Origin: an uncultured Bacteroidaceae bacterium
GTDB lineage: Bacteria; Bacteroidota; Bacteroidia; Bacteroidales; Bacteroidaceae
Direction: 5' to 3'
Length of the DNA stretch: 64,000 nt
NCBI GenBank assembly: GCA_905234605.1
Contig: CAJOIE010000003.1
Location: 1-64,000 of the forward strand
The position numbers and the translations under genes were made by a program. Below the pieces are notes generated by a model. The model did not search any database. It worked only from the letters and a program-made list of their open reading frames with translations, and was not told the origin of the DNA. Below, one piece after another: positions 1 through 6,380 of this stretch (the stretch's first letter is position 1; each line of letters starts with the position of its first letter).

Positions 1-89
1 CTTCTGCTCAGGGTAATGCCGTAGTCTGTAATGACATCCACGATATTCGACCTGTCAAGCACCTGTTCTATGATACTTTCCTTAATCAT
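1..89 (-). CDS. DNA primase (CHC2-type), N-terminal fragment cut by the window edge
   Basis: Reading the minus strand from an ATG at 89-87 gives 29 residues before the window ends: they begin MIKESIIEQVLDRSNIVDVI. This matches the opening of DnaG/CHC2 primases, where a short helix with an 'IVDVI' core precedes the zinc-binding CHC2 module. The zinc ligands themselves would lie beyond the edge. Element-borne primases make primers for replication of transferred single strands. The GTCTAACAA motif at 104-112, just upstream of this start, is repeated in the promoter region of the upstream genes. The call rests on a short fragment. Confidence 0.6.
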   Translation of the reverse strand, partial: MIKESIIEQVLDRSNIVDVITDYGITLSR

Positions 90-192
90 CTTGCATCTTT
101 TATGTCTAACAATTTTTTCAAAAGATTTGCCACGATGGGCGAACTTCCCAGCCCGCCACGTCGTGGACTTGGTTACAGTTATCTAAACATCC

Positions 193-447
193 TCATGTCC
201 CATTACGTTCCATAAGGAATGCCTTTATCTCAGTATCAAAGAAATAGTATTTCTGATTGAACTTATGACACGGAATCCGCCCTCGTTCACACAGCTTACG
301 CACAGCATCCGCAGAAGGACTTCCGAGGATCCTGCGGACCTCCTCTATACCTATCACGTTCCCCGTCAGATTAATGAGGAAAGGCCGGAGCTCTTCTGCA
401 ATTTCCTTTGCCAGTTGTTTTCTTTCAGGTATGCTCAATGATTTCAT
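193..447 (-). CDS. Helix-turn-helix protein, excisionase-like
   Basis: 84 aa. The N-terminal third is a charged helix (ERKQLAKEIAEELRPF). Residues about 33-75 read as a MerR/excisionase-type helix-turn-helix: 'GIEEVRRILG' then 'SADAVRKLCERGRIPCHKF', with a wing ending in 'YYFFDTEIKAFL'. Bacteroidetes mobile elements commonly carry such a protein, and it either assists excision or controls mobilization genes. It starts 3 nt after the stop of the upstream 243-aa gene, so the two are probably co-transcribed. The primase follows about 100 nt downstream. Which of the two roles applies cannot be told from sequence. Confidence 0.75.
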   Translation of the reverse strand: MKSLSIPERKQLAKEIAEELRPFLINLTGNVIGIEEVRRILGSPSADAVRKLCERGRIPCHKFNQKYYFFDTEIKAFLMERNGT

Positions 448-450
448 TAT

Positions 451-1182
451 CTATGGAGATTGTAAAGATTGTAGCACTTCGTTTTGCGGGTTTGGCATAT
501 TCTGCACCGATTCGGTAACCTTTTCCCGAGAGAACCTTCCATTGAATCTGCTTATTGCAACGGACAGGCACTTCCATTCGTTAGGATCAGAGAATGATAC
601 TGTTTTGCACGTACCCGCTTGAAGGTCGGCTACGACATACGACTTGAACGGAACGGAGGCTTCTTTCCTGGCAGAAGCAGCAGGAATAGTGAAGATGGTA
701 ACTCGCTTGTACTTTGGCTCGAACTTACCGCAAACAGCATAGCCACTTGTAGCCTCTTTTTCATCATTCCGGCCACGGATGTATGCTCTGACAATCTCGT
801 TTTCTATGTTAGAGCGTGTTATGATGGTCATACTCTCTTCTTCCTGGAGCGAATAAATCCACTCCTTCCAGTGTGCGTAGATGGAAGAGTCCTTCCAGCG
901 TTGGAAGTTGTGTCGTTGCTTGTCAATGGACAGGGTAGGATATTTCTTCTGCCTGGTTTGTGCGTCCTCTTTTGGATGCCATCGCGCCTCCGCGCCTTTC
1001 AGTCCGTTCGCCCGCTGGGCCTCGGACCTCACTGTTTGTGTTTTCCTTACCCCGGCCTGTAGCTGTTTGATATGGGATGGAGACACGACGCTAAATCTTT
1101 TTGCCAGCTCACTATTGTGATAGGAGCGGCCTCTCTGTTCAATGTACTGCCTGGTTTGTGGGCTCAGTTTTTGTTTTGGCAT
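451..1182 (-). CDS. Uncharacterised element protein, possible DNA-binding N-terminus
   Basis: 243 aa, family not recognised. The first 45 residues ('RQYIEQRGRSYHNSELAKRF..SPSHIKQLQAG') look like a small helix-turn-helix that chooses among sites. Residues about 50-90 are very basic. The C-terminal half ('GYAVCGKFEPKYKRVTIFTI...YVVADLQAGTCKTVSFSD') is probably a beta-rich fold. There is no signal peptide or membrane segment. It is the first gene of a minus-strand operon with the excisionase-like gene, and its promoter region (1183-1390) has a consensus Bacteroidetes promoter and three copies of a GTCTAACAA motif. A role in element regulation or maintenance is plausible but inferred. Confidence 0.6.
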   Translation of the reverse strand: MPKQKLSPQTRQYIEQRGRSYHNSELAKRFSVVSPSHIKQLQAGVRKTQTVRSEAQRANGLKGAEARWHPKEDAQTRQKKYPTLSIDKQRHNFQRWKDSSIYAHWKEWIYSLQEEESMTIITRSNIENEIVRAYIRGRNDEKEATSGYAVCGKFEPKYKRVTIFTIPAASARKEASVPFKSYVVADLQAGTCKTVSFSDPNEWKCLSVAISRFNGRFSREKVTESVQNMPNPQNEVLQSLQSP

Positions 1183-1251
1183 AACGTTTCGTTTAGGATA
1201 TACTTAGCTTCTTCTGCCTTTAATATATTGGCAGCAAGACCTTCAGGGGTG

Positions 1252-1282
1252 CAAAGCTATCCTTGGACGAAAGGCGGGTAAA
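1252..1282 (-). promoter_or_regulatory. Bacteroidetes-type promoter for the 243-aa/HTH operon
   Basis: On the minus strand, TTTA (1282-1279) is followed after 19 bp by TAGCTTTG (1259-1252), matching the -33 TTTG / -7 TAnnTTTG consensus with one mismatch. The start codon at 1182 lies about 65 nt beyond the predicted transcription start. Confidence 0.6.
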
Positions 1283-1297
1283 GACCCTCGCCAAAAC

Positions 1298-1364
1298 GTC
1301 TAACAATGAAGTAGTATATTTCTCTTTGTTTTTCCTGTTAGACGCGTCATCATTTGTCTAACAA
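1298..1364. repeat. GTCTAACAA motif cluster, candidate operator
   Basis: GTCTAACAA occurs at 1298-1306 and 1356-1364, with the inverted core TGTTAGAC at 1336-1343. A further copy lies at 104-112, directly before the primase start. All copies are in non-coding positions of the element, upstream of its minus-strand genes. The likeliest reading is a binding site for an element-encoded regulator such as the helix-turn-helix protein, but this is inference. Confidence 0.5.
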
Positions 1365-1388
1365 CCAAAAAGGGGAATATACGAAAAC

Positions 1389-1412
1389 TAAAAAAAGCCT
1401 CCGAAGAGGCTT
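1389..1412 (-). terminator. Rho-independent terminator of the integrase gene
   Basis: On the minus strand GCCTC-TTCG-GAGGC (1410-1397) is followed by a T run (1396-1389), about 65 nt after the integrase stop. A stable UUCG-type loop makes this a strong terminator. A further inverted repeat, CATCGCGC/GCGCGATG (1421-1428 and 1446-1453), lies between it and the stop codon. Confidence 0.85.
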
Positions 1413-1474
1413 TCTACAATCATCGCGCCAGTAATAGACTTACGCGCGCGATGTTATAATAAGGTGCATTGAAT

Positions 1475-2599
1475 CTACTGGAAGAAAGTACTCAGGTTCT
1501 CGGCATGACGCTGCACGGTTGACTTGAGGATTTTCGCATAGTGCTGCGTGGTCTTGATGTCCTTATGGCCGAGCATCCTTGCAAGATTCTCCACCGGGAT
1601 GTCGTGGGAAAGGGAGATAGTAGCAAAAGTATGACGGGCCAGGTGGAATGTAAGGTTCTTGTGCAGATTAGCCCGGCTTTCGATAAGATGCAGAAAGTCA
1701 TTCCCTTTCTGATTGCTGATACGTGGCAACTTGTAATTGTATTTGACCAGAACATCCATTGCTGGCTTGTAGATGGGGGTGAAGAAGTTGCTACCTGTCT
1801 TCAGGCGGTTGCCGTCAATGTATACCAGATCCCCATGCTTTTCTGTCATGGTACCGAAATCGAACAGCATCATGTCACAGAATGCCAGCCCCGTGTATGC
1901 GGAGAAAATAAACAAGTCACGTACCCTGTCCTCCTTGGGAGGCAGATTCAGGGAACGTATGAGATTCAGCTCCTCTTCAGTCAACGGGCGGCGTTCCTTG
2001 TATCGGCCTCTGGGATAACTCACACTGTTATACGGGTCGCGGTCTATGATGCCACGCTCGAATACCTGACGGACGTAGCGATGTACCACCTTATGATACT
2101 TGGCCACCGTGATATCACAGCGAGTTCCGTCACGAAGCCATGTGTCGAAGTCGCGGAGATTGTTAGGGGTGAGGTCTGCAAAAGTCTGTATCCGGCCAAA
2201 CTCAATCAGACCTGTCAGAATCACTTCGCGAGAGGTGCGCGTACTTTGCTGTATCTGCTCCTTCTTGATGGCCTCAGTCATATAGTCAACGAAACTACCG
2301 TTGACATCAACCTCCTTCTTCTCCTTCTTTGTTATGCCCAATTTGCTGTTGAGGTTTGCAAGGGTCATTTCCTCGCCGAGAAACACCATCGATGAGACAA
2401 TGGCCTCATAGCGGCCAATTGCCTCGTTCAGTTCCTTGCTGTCTTGATACGCCAGCCACTCCTGAGGTGTCACCCGTTTCATCGGGATAAGCTTACGGCA
2501 TTTCAGGGAAACGTAGATAAGAATCTCCACACTTCCTGTTCCTTTCTTTTCGACTTCTTTACGCCTGTCGAACACTGCGGTTACAAATTTCTTTGCCAT
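1475..2599 (-). CDS. Tyrosine-type integrase of the element
   Basis: 374 aa. Residues 1-95 form the arm-binding N-terminal domain, about 100-190 the SAM-like core-binding domain and about 205-365 the catalytic domain. Visible catalytic residues are Lys267 (RLKTGS), His319 and Arg322 (FHLARHTF), His345 (MLGHKD) and the nucleophile Tyr354 (HYAKIL). The first arginine of the usual RHR triad is missing: the motif reads AYTGLAFCD (234-242), as in IntDOT-like enzymes of Bacteroides conjugative transposons, which also lack it. The gene lies 470 bp from a tRNA-Asp gene with phased repeats between. It should integrate and excise the element, with the tRNA 3' end as the likely but unproven target. Confidence 0.92.
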   Translation of the reverse strand: MAKKFVTAVFDRRKEVEKKGTGSVEILIYVSLKCRKLIPMKRVTPQEWLAYQDSKELNEAIGRYEAIVSSMVFLGEEMTLANLNSKLGITKKEKKEVDVNGSFVDYMTEAIKKEQIQQSTRTSREVILTGLIEFGRIQTFADLTPNNLRDFDTWLRDGTRCDITVAKYHKVVHRYVRQVFERGIIDRDPYNSVSYPRGRYKERRPLTEEELNLIRSLNLPPKEDRVRDLFIFSAYTGLAFCDMMLFDFGTMTEKHGDLVYIDGNRLKTGSNFFTPIYKPAMDVLVKYNYKLPRISNQKGNDFLHLIESRANLHKNLTFHLARHTFATISLSHDIPVENLARMLGHKDIKTTQHYAKILKSTVQRHAENLSTFFQ

Positions 2600-2708
2600 G
2601 GTTAAAATGGTTTTGCAATGGCGAAGAATGGGCTGTGAGCATTAAAAGAGAAAGATGTGAACGTTTTCGTAGAGTACTGATAATGAGAATTATATTAAAT
2701 CATGCAAT

Positions 2709-2906
2709 TTGTAGCAAGCTTGCAAACATTGTAGCAAACGCCTGATTATTGTAGCAACACATTTGATGTATGAACAGACGTAGGAACTACCTCTCATTTC
2801 CTTTTTTCCTTCAAAAACGCACTTTTAAGAGTCATCACGCTTGATTCCTCTCCTTGCCGTCAACCTTGTAGCAAATCTCACGATTTTGTAGCAAGGTTTG
2901 TAGCAA
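2709..2906 (+). repeat. Six direct copies of TTGTAGCAA, putative integrase arm sites
   Basis: Copies start at 2709, 2729, 2749, 2866, 2886 and 2898. The first three are spaced exactly 20 bp apart, and so are the fourth and fifth (two helical turns); the last follows after 12 bp. Regular spacing on one face of the helix points to cooperative binding by integrase or its accessory proteins. Arm-type sites in this position are known for Bacteroides elements; the assignment here is inference. Confidence 0.65.
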
Positions 2907-2921
2907 GCATCTTGTCCTTTT

Positions 2922-2948
2922 CAGTCCACAACAGTCCACCTCAGTCCA
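2922..2948 (+). repeat. Three CAGTCCA copies at 10-bp period
   Basis: CAGTCCA starts at 2922, 2932 and 2942, exactly one helical turn apart, immediately beyond the TTGTAGCAA array on the tRNA side. This is a second set of putative protein-binding sites, possibly for an excisionase or core-proximal integrase contacts. Confidence 0.6.
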
Positions 2949-3026
2949 TTTAGTTAGATGAAATGGGTGCTACATAAATGGATTGAGGATGAATAAGATA
3001 ACGTGTAACCGATTGTCTTTTAACAT

Positions 3027-3060
3027 AAAAAGGGAACCTCGCTATAAGATTCCCTTTTTT
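3027..3060. terminator. Bidirectional terminator after the last tRNA-Asp
   Basis: AAAAAGGGAA (3027-3036) pairs with TTCCCTTTTT (3050-3059). Read on the minus strand it follows the tRNA-Asp 3' end by 6 nt and ends in T5, so it terminates the tRNA transcript. It can also work on the plus strand. Confidence 0.8.
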
Positions 3061-3065
3061 ATGTC

Positions 3066-3143
3066 TGGCGGTGCGTACGGGACTCGAACCCGTGACCCCA
3101 TGCGTGACAGGCATGTATTCTAACCAAGCTGAACTAACGCACC
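3066..3143 (-). tRNA. tRNA-Asp(GTC), copy 2, CCA encoded
   Basis: The acceptor stem GGTGCGT (3143-3137) pairs with ACGCACC (3076-3070). The discriminator is G and CCA is encoded (3068-3066). The anticodon loop CTGTCAC gives GTC. The body is identical to the upstream copy at 3183-3257. It is the gene next to the integrative element and sits between two terminators. Confidence 0.95.
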
Positions 3144-3150
3144 GTATATG

Positions 3151-3177
3151 AAAAACCACTCCTGACGAGAGAAGTGG
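3151..3177 (-). terminator. Terminator-like hairpin between the two tRNA-Asp genes
   Basis: On the minus strand CCACT (3177-3173) pairs with AGTGG (3160-3156) and is followed by T5 (3155-3151). The stem is only 5 bp, so it may attenuate rather than stop transcription into the second tRNA-Asp, or act in 3' processing. Confidence 0.5.
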
Positions 3178-3182
3178 CTTCG

Positions 3183-3257
3183 CGGTGCGTACGGGACTCG
3201 AACCCGTGACCCCATGCGTGACAGGCATGTATTCTAACCAAGCTGAACTAACGCACC
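3183..3257 (-). tRNA. tRNA-Asp(GTC), copy 1, no encoded CCA
   Basis: The cloverleaf is identical to the copy at 3066-3143: GGTGCGT/ACGCACC acceptor, GTC anticodon, G discriminator. The three bases after the discriminator are not CCA, so the end must be added enzymatically. Confidence 0.95.
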
Positions 3258-3291
3258 GTGTGTACCTTAATCGAAAGACCGACAGTGCCTG

Positions 3292-3367
<76 letters not shown>

Positions 3368-3404
3368 AGGACTGCACTCTATCTGTTCGGCATTGCCGAA
3401 GTTG

Positions 3405-3487
3405 TGGGCGGAGATGGATTCGAACCACCGAAGGTAACAACCAGCAGATTTACAGTCTGCCCCATTTGGCCACTCTGGTATCCGCCC
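3405..3487 (-). tRNA. tRNA-Tyr(GTA)
   Basis: 83 nt with a long variable arm, a class II tRNA. Acceptor GGGCGGA/TCCGCCC, anticodon stem-loop GCAGA-CTGTAAA-TCTGC, anticodon GTA, discriminator A, no encoded CCA. Confidence 0.95.
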
Positions 3488-3511
3488 TGCTACATTGCTT
3501 GTAGCCGTGTG

Positions 3512-3585
3512 TGACTCCTATAGGATTCAAACCTATAACCTTCTGATCCGTAGTCAGATGCTCTATTCAGTTGAGCTAAGGAGCC
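3512..3585 (-). tRNA. tRNA-Arg(ACG)
   Basis: Acceptor GGCTCCT/AGGAGTC with one G-T pair, anticodon stem-loop TCTGA-CTACGGA-TCAGA, anticodon ACG (A34 expected to be deaminated to inosine), discriminator A, no encoded CCA. Confidence 0.95.
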
Positions 3586-3609
3586 TTGATGTCGAAGAGA
3601 GAAGTGACG

Positions 3610-3684
3610 TGGGCGCTGACGGATTCGAACCGCCGACCCTCTGCTTGTAAGGCAGACGCTCTGAACCAGCTGAGCTAAGCGCCC
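3610..3684 (-). tRNA. tRNA-Val(TAC)
   Basis: First gene of the minus-strand tRNA operon. Acceptor GGGCGCT/AGCGCCC, anticodon stem-loop TCTGC-CTTACAA-GCAGA, anticodon TAC, discriminator A, no encoded CCA. Confidence 0.95.
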
Positions 3685-3746
3685 TTCCGAGGGTGATAGC
3701 TACCTGACGAACTCTTCCGCCTTGTTTTCTCTCTCGAAAGCGGATG

Positions 3747-3778
3747 CAAAAGTATGGCATCCGGTCGACACAAGCAAA
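3747..3778 (-). promoter_or_regulatory. Promoter of the tRNA operon
   Basis: On the minus strand TTTG (3778-3775), 20 bp, then TACTTTTG (3754-3747): a full match to the Bacteroidetes consensus, about 63 bp before tRNA-Val. Confidence 0.8.
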
Positions 3779-3793
3779 CATTTCGCCGTTTTT

Positions 3794-3824
3794 TTTGACA
3801 CATTCTGCGTTGTGCCTACCTTTG
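3794..3824 (+). promoter_or_regulatory. Promoter of the DUF5020 gene
   Basis: TTTG (3794-3797), 19 bp, TACCTTTG (3817-3824): a perfect consensus promoter, 22 bp before the start codon at 3846. It faces away from the tRNA promoter only 16 bp away. Confidence 0.85.
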
Positions 3825-3845
3825 CACACATCATTTCAACGATAT

Positions 3846-4592
3846 ATGAAAGCTGTTATACCCTTACGTTTCAAGCTTCTGGCAGTCGTTACGGCTGCAT
3901 TGTCGACGGCTGCGTGGGCACAGACCAACGTGCAGCTGCACTATGATTTGGGGCACGACATCTACGGTCACCGCCTCTCGTCACGTCCGCGCATTACGGC
4001 CACCGTGGAGAGTTTCACGCCCGACCGCTGGGGCTCCACCTATTTCTTCATCGACGCCGACATCAACCCGAAGGCTGTGCGCAGTGCCTACGGCGAAGTG
4101 TCGCGCGAGTTCAACATCGGCAGCAAGGGGTGGGCGGCACACGTAGAGTTCAACGGCGGCCTCAGCGGTGCCTCCGGCAGCTACGACAATGCCTACCTCG
4201 CAGGCCCTGCATGGTCCTGGCTGAGTGGGTGCAGGAGGAAATCTTTCTCCCTGCAGGTACTCTACAAGTACCTCTGCACCCCCTCACACCACGGCGGCAA
4301 GCCCCACAGCGTGCAGCTCACCGAGGTGTGGTCGGTGACCTCGGCAAGCGGGTTGCTGCGCTTCTCGGGCTACTGCGACGTGTGGTACGACGGGGGAGCC
4401 ACCAACCATCTCGTGCTCTCGTCGGAGCCCCAGTTGTGGCTCAACCTGTGGTGCCTGCCCTCGGTGGCCGACGACGTGCACCTCAGCATAGGCACCGAGT
4501 GGGAGGTGACAAAGAACCTCGTGTGGGATGCCGAAGGACACAACAACCGCTGGTATGTCATCCCCACGGCCGCGCTGAAGTGGACCTTCTGA
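3846..4592 (+). CDS. DUF5020 family outer-membrane protein
   Basis: 248 aa. A signal peptide covers residues 1-26 (ending TAAWAQ). The mature part alternates aromatic and polar residues ('VQLHYDLGHD', 'RPRITATVESF', 'STYFFIDADIN', 'RWYVIPTAALKWTF'), typical of a small outer-membrane beta-barrel, and ends in Phe as barrel proteins do. The pattern matches the DUF5020 family, related to Tsx-like nucleoside channels, so a channel role is possible but unproven. The start was chosen because it follows a perfect promoter by 22 bp and opens the signal peptide. The phosphatase-family gene follows after 10 bp, suggesting an operon. Confidence 0.8.
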   Translation: MKAVIPLRFKLLAVVTAALSTAAWAQTNVQLHYDLGHDIYGHRLSSRPRITATVESFTPDRWGSTYFFIDADINPKAVRSAYGEVSREFNIGSKGWAAHVEFNGGLSGASGSYDNAYLAGPAWSWLSGCRRKSFSLQVLYKYLCTPSHHGGKPHSVQLTEVWSVTSASGLLRFSGYCDVWYDGGATNHLVLSSEPQLWLNLWCLPSVADDVHLSIGTEWEVTKNLVWDAEGHNNRWYVIPTAALKWTF

Positions 4593-4602
4593 CACCGCCC
4601 TG

Positions 4603-5592
4603 ATGCACCTCCGCCCCACCCTTTATGCATGCCGCATGGCTGTGCTCGCCGTGTGTCTGCCATTCCTGCTGGCTGGCGCACCTGCACAAGAGCCCCGGCC
4701 ACGGCGTTTGTGCGTGATGGAGTGGAACGTGGAGAACCTTTTCGACACGGCCCACGACGCGGGCTTCCACGACGAGGACTTCCTGCCTGCGGGCTCGCAC
4801 CACTGGACAGGCAGCCGCCTGTGGCGCAAGGTGAACGACATAGCCCGCGTGGTGGCTGTCGTGGCCGACAGCGCAGGCACGCCCGACCTCATAGGCCTCT
4901 GCGAGGTGGAGAACGACTCGGTGCTTACGCTGCTCACACGCCGCTCCGCCATGCGCCACCTCGGCTACGAATATATCGTCACCCACAGTGCCGACGCACG
5001 CGGCATCGATGTAGCGTTGCTCTATCAGCCGGTACACTTCCGCCTGCTGTCATGGCACGCCATACGCGTGAACAGCCGCAGCCACGGTCTGCCTGCCACG
5101 CGCGACCTGCTCTACGCCCGCGGCCTCGCCTTCACCCGCACCGGCATCGACACCCTCCATGTCTTCGTGGCCCATCTGCCAAGCCGCAGCGGCGGGCGTG
5201 CCGGCGACAGCAACCGCCGTCTGGCCGCTCAGACACTGTGGCAGGCCGTGGACAGCGTGCAGCAGCTGCATGCCAGGGCACACATCGTGGTCATGGGCGA
5301 CTTCAACGCCGGCCCGCGCGACCGCCTGTTCCGCCATGCACCACTGCGGCTCACCGATGCGCCGCACGATGCGGGCACCTACTGCTACCGCGGCGTGTGG
5401 CAGTGGCTTGACCACATACTCGTGTCGGAGAGCGTCGGCACACCGCAGCCAGCCCGCAGCCTGCGCCTACCATGGCTGCTTGAGCCTGGCCGCACCTACG
5501 GCACCGACATGCCACGACGCACCTACCGCGGTCCTGCCTACCACGGTGGCGTGAGCGACCACCTGCCGCTGACGCTGACCATTGAGTTGTGA
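4603..5592 (+). CDS. Secreted endonuclease/exonuclease/phosphatase family protein
   Basis: 329 aa with a signal peptide (residues 1-29, ending GAPAQ). Motifs of the EEP superfamily are all present: the metal-binding start 'MEWNVENLFDT' (about 39-49), 'GLCEVEND' with the catalytic Glu (about 98), 'VVMGDFNAGPRD' (about 229-240) and 'GGVSDHLPL' with the catalytic His near the C-terminus. The family hydrolyses phosphodiester or phosphomonoester bonds in DNA, RNA or lipids; the substrate is not determined by sequence. It should act in the periplasm or outside. It lies 10 bp after the DUF5020 gene and is probably co-transcribed. Confidence 0.85.
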   Translation: MHLRPTLYACRMAVLAVCLPFLLAGAPAQEPRPRRLCVMEWNVENLFDTAHDAGFHDEDFLPAGSHHWTGSRLWRKVNDIARVVAVVADSAGTPDLIGLCEVENDSVLTLLTRRSAMRHLGYEYIVTHSADARGIDVALLYQPVHFRLLSWHAIRVNSRSHGLPATRDLLYARGLAFTRTGIDTLHVFVAHLPSRSGGRAGDSNRRLAAQTLWQAVDSVQQLHARAHIVVMGDFNAGPRDRLFRHAPLRLTDAPHDAGTYCYRGVWQWLDHILVSESVGTPQPARSLRLPWLLEPGRTYGTDMPRRTYRGPAYHGGVSDHLPLTLTIEL

Positions 5593-5612
5593 GGGAGAAG
5601 CCCGCCGCTGAG

Positions 5613-5684
5613 TACGCCCATAGGGAATCGAACCCTAATCTGAAGAACCGGAATCTTCCATTCTATCCATTGAACTATGGGCGC
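5613..5684 (-). tRNA. tRNA-Arg(CCG)
   Basis: Acceptor GCGCCCA/TGGGCGT, anticodon stem-loop GAAGA-TTCCGGT-TCTTC giving CCG, T-loop TTCGATT, discriminator A, no encoded CCA. It is a lone gene, convergent with the phosphatase-family gene. Confidence 0.93.
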
Positions 5685-5764
5685 TCCGCAGTATCGGGTG
5701 GTGCTCGTGAAGCGGCATCTGCCACGGCAAACAACGCTGCAACATGCCGTCTCCAAGCGAGGCA

Positions 5765-5795
5765 CAAAGGTAGGCCATCGCGCCGACCACACCAA
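5765..5795 (-). promoter_or_regulatory. Promoter of tRNA-Arg(CCG)
   Basis: On the minus strand TTGG (5795-5792), 19 bp, TACCTTTG (5772-5765), about 80 bp before the tRNA 5' end. Confidence 0.65.
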
Positions 5796-6006
5796 GCAAA
5801 CAACGTTTTTTCTCACGCCGACAGCCACAGCGCGCGGCACACACGCCTCGCTCCCAACTGCCGAAATGCCTATAGCTCGCATGCGCCTCATCTGTGGCAT
5901 GACACACGGATGGCCATGAATTCAAGCCACGGACAACCCTGTACAGACCCGTCTGTAGTAGCAAGGTGCATGCGGGACACCTGCGCACCGTGCACACTGC
6001 ATAATT

Positions 6007-6038
6007 CCCGACTCCTCTTCCACTGAAGCGGAGTCGGG
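6007..6038. other. Strong hairpin, stem CCCGACTCC/GGAGTCGGG
   Basis: A 9-bp perfect stem (6007-6015 with 6030-6038) and a 14-nt loop. No T run follows on either strand. It may be part of an untranslated RNA or a processing site. Confidence 0.4.
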
Positions 6039-6077
6039 AGGAATGCCGAGAGGGGTTCGGGTGAAGCCTCAACACAA

Positions 6078-6115
6078 CTCGCCCCACGACATTGCTGTCG
6101 CGGGGCGAGCCCTTT
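6078..6115. terminator. Long GC hairpin with T run, terminator
   Basis: CTCGCCCC (6078-6085) pairs with GGGGCGAG (6102-6109), with an inner CGACA/TGTCG stem. CCCTTTTT follows on the plus strand. It lies 33 bp after the stop of the minus-strand 62-aa gene and probably ends that transcript too. No plus-strand gene ends close by. Confidence 0.65.
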
Positions 6116-6141
6116 TTCATTATACATTTCACCTGGTTACG

Positions 6142-6330
6142 TCACCTGCTCCAGTCGTCGTCCCAGACGTTGTAGCCTTGGCGGCCACGGTCGGCCTTCA
6201 CGTCCATGCCGGAACCTTGGTCGGCCGGAGTGTCGCCGTTCACAACAGAGCCGCTCACGGCCTGAAGGAGCTCTGTGCCCATGAGGAGTTTCACGCGTAG
6301 CTCCGGAGTGGTATATAGATGCTTGTTCAT
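6142..6330 (-). CDS. Small 62-aa protein with a WDDDW tail
   Basis: The start was set at the internal Met giving 'MNKHLYTTPELRVKLLMGTE'. The protein has no signal peptide; it has a 'KxLxTTPELxVK' opening, a Ser/Gly-rich middle (AVSGSVVNGD) and the end 'GYNVWDDDWSR'. Short proteins with this layout (YxxPxxxVxxL opening, acidic Trp-containing tail) are, as I recall them, common in Prevotella-like genomes, often beside large secreted proteins; no function is known to me. It begins 50 bp downstream of the giant secreted protein on the same strand, so it is likely co-transcribed with it. Confidence 0.7.
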   Translation of the reverse strand: MNKHLYTTPELRVKLLMGTELLQAVSGSVVNGDTPADQGSGMDVKADRGRQGYNVWDDDWSR

Positions 6331-6380
6331 TGTCGTCTTGTTGCTTTTTACATTATACATCCTGCATTTTAACATTCCGC

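Larger units (their letters stand above)
2600..3000. other. Non-coding att/arm region between integrase and tRNA-Asp
   Basis: No open reading frame is credible here. The stretch holds six direct TTGTAGCAA copies and three CAGTCCA copies (listed separately), and must also contain the integrase promoter. The position between integrase and the tRNA target fits an attachment-site region. No core direct repeat can be identified because the other element end is outside the window. Confidence 0.6.
1..3065. mobile_element. Right part of an integrative/mobilizable element (left end outside the window)
   Basis: The stretch carries a tyrosine integrase, an excisionase-like helix-turn-helix protein and the start of a CHC2-type primase, all on the minus strand. 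This is the usual content of Bacteroidetes mobilizable elements. Its base composition is visibly richer in A and T than the GC-rich chromosome that follows. The integrase end faces a tRNA-Asp gene at 3066, and arrays of short direct repeats (2709-2948) lie between integrase and tRNA as expected for an att arm region. The exact boundary and the att core are inferred, because the other end is not in the window. Confidence 0.75.
5685..6141. other. Intergenic stretch with two hairpins, no gene recognised
   Basis: No credible coding frame. A minus-strand promoter (5765-5795) serves tRNA-Arg(CCG). Two strong hairpins lie at 6007-6038 and 6078-6109. The bases between (about 5800-6000) show nothing recognisable. 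Confidence 0.6.
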
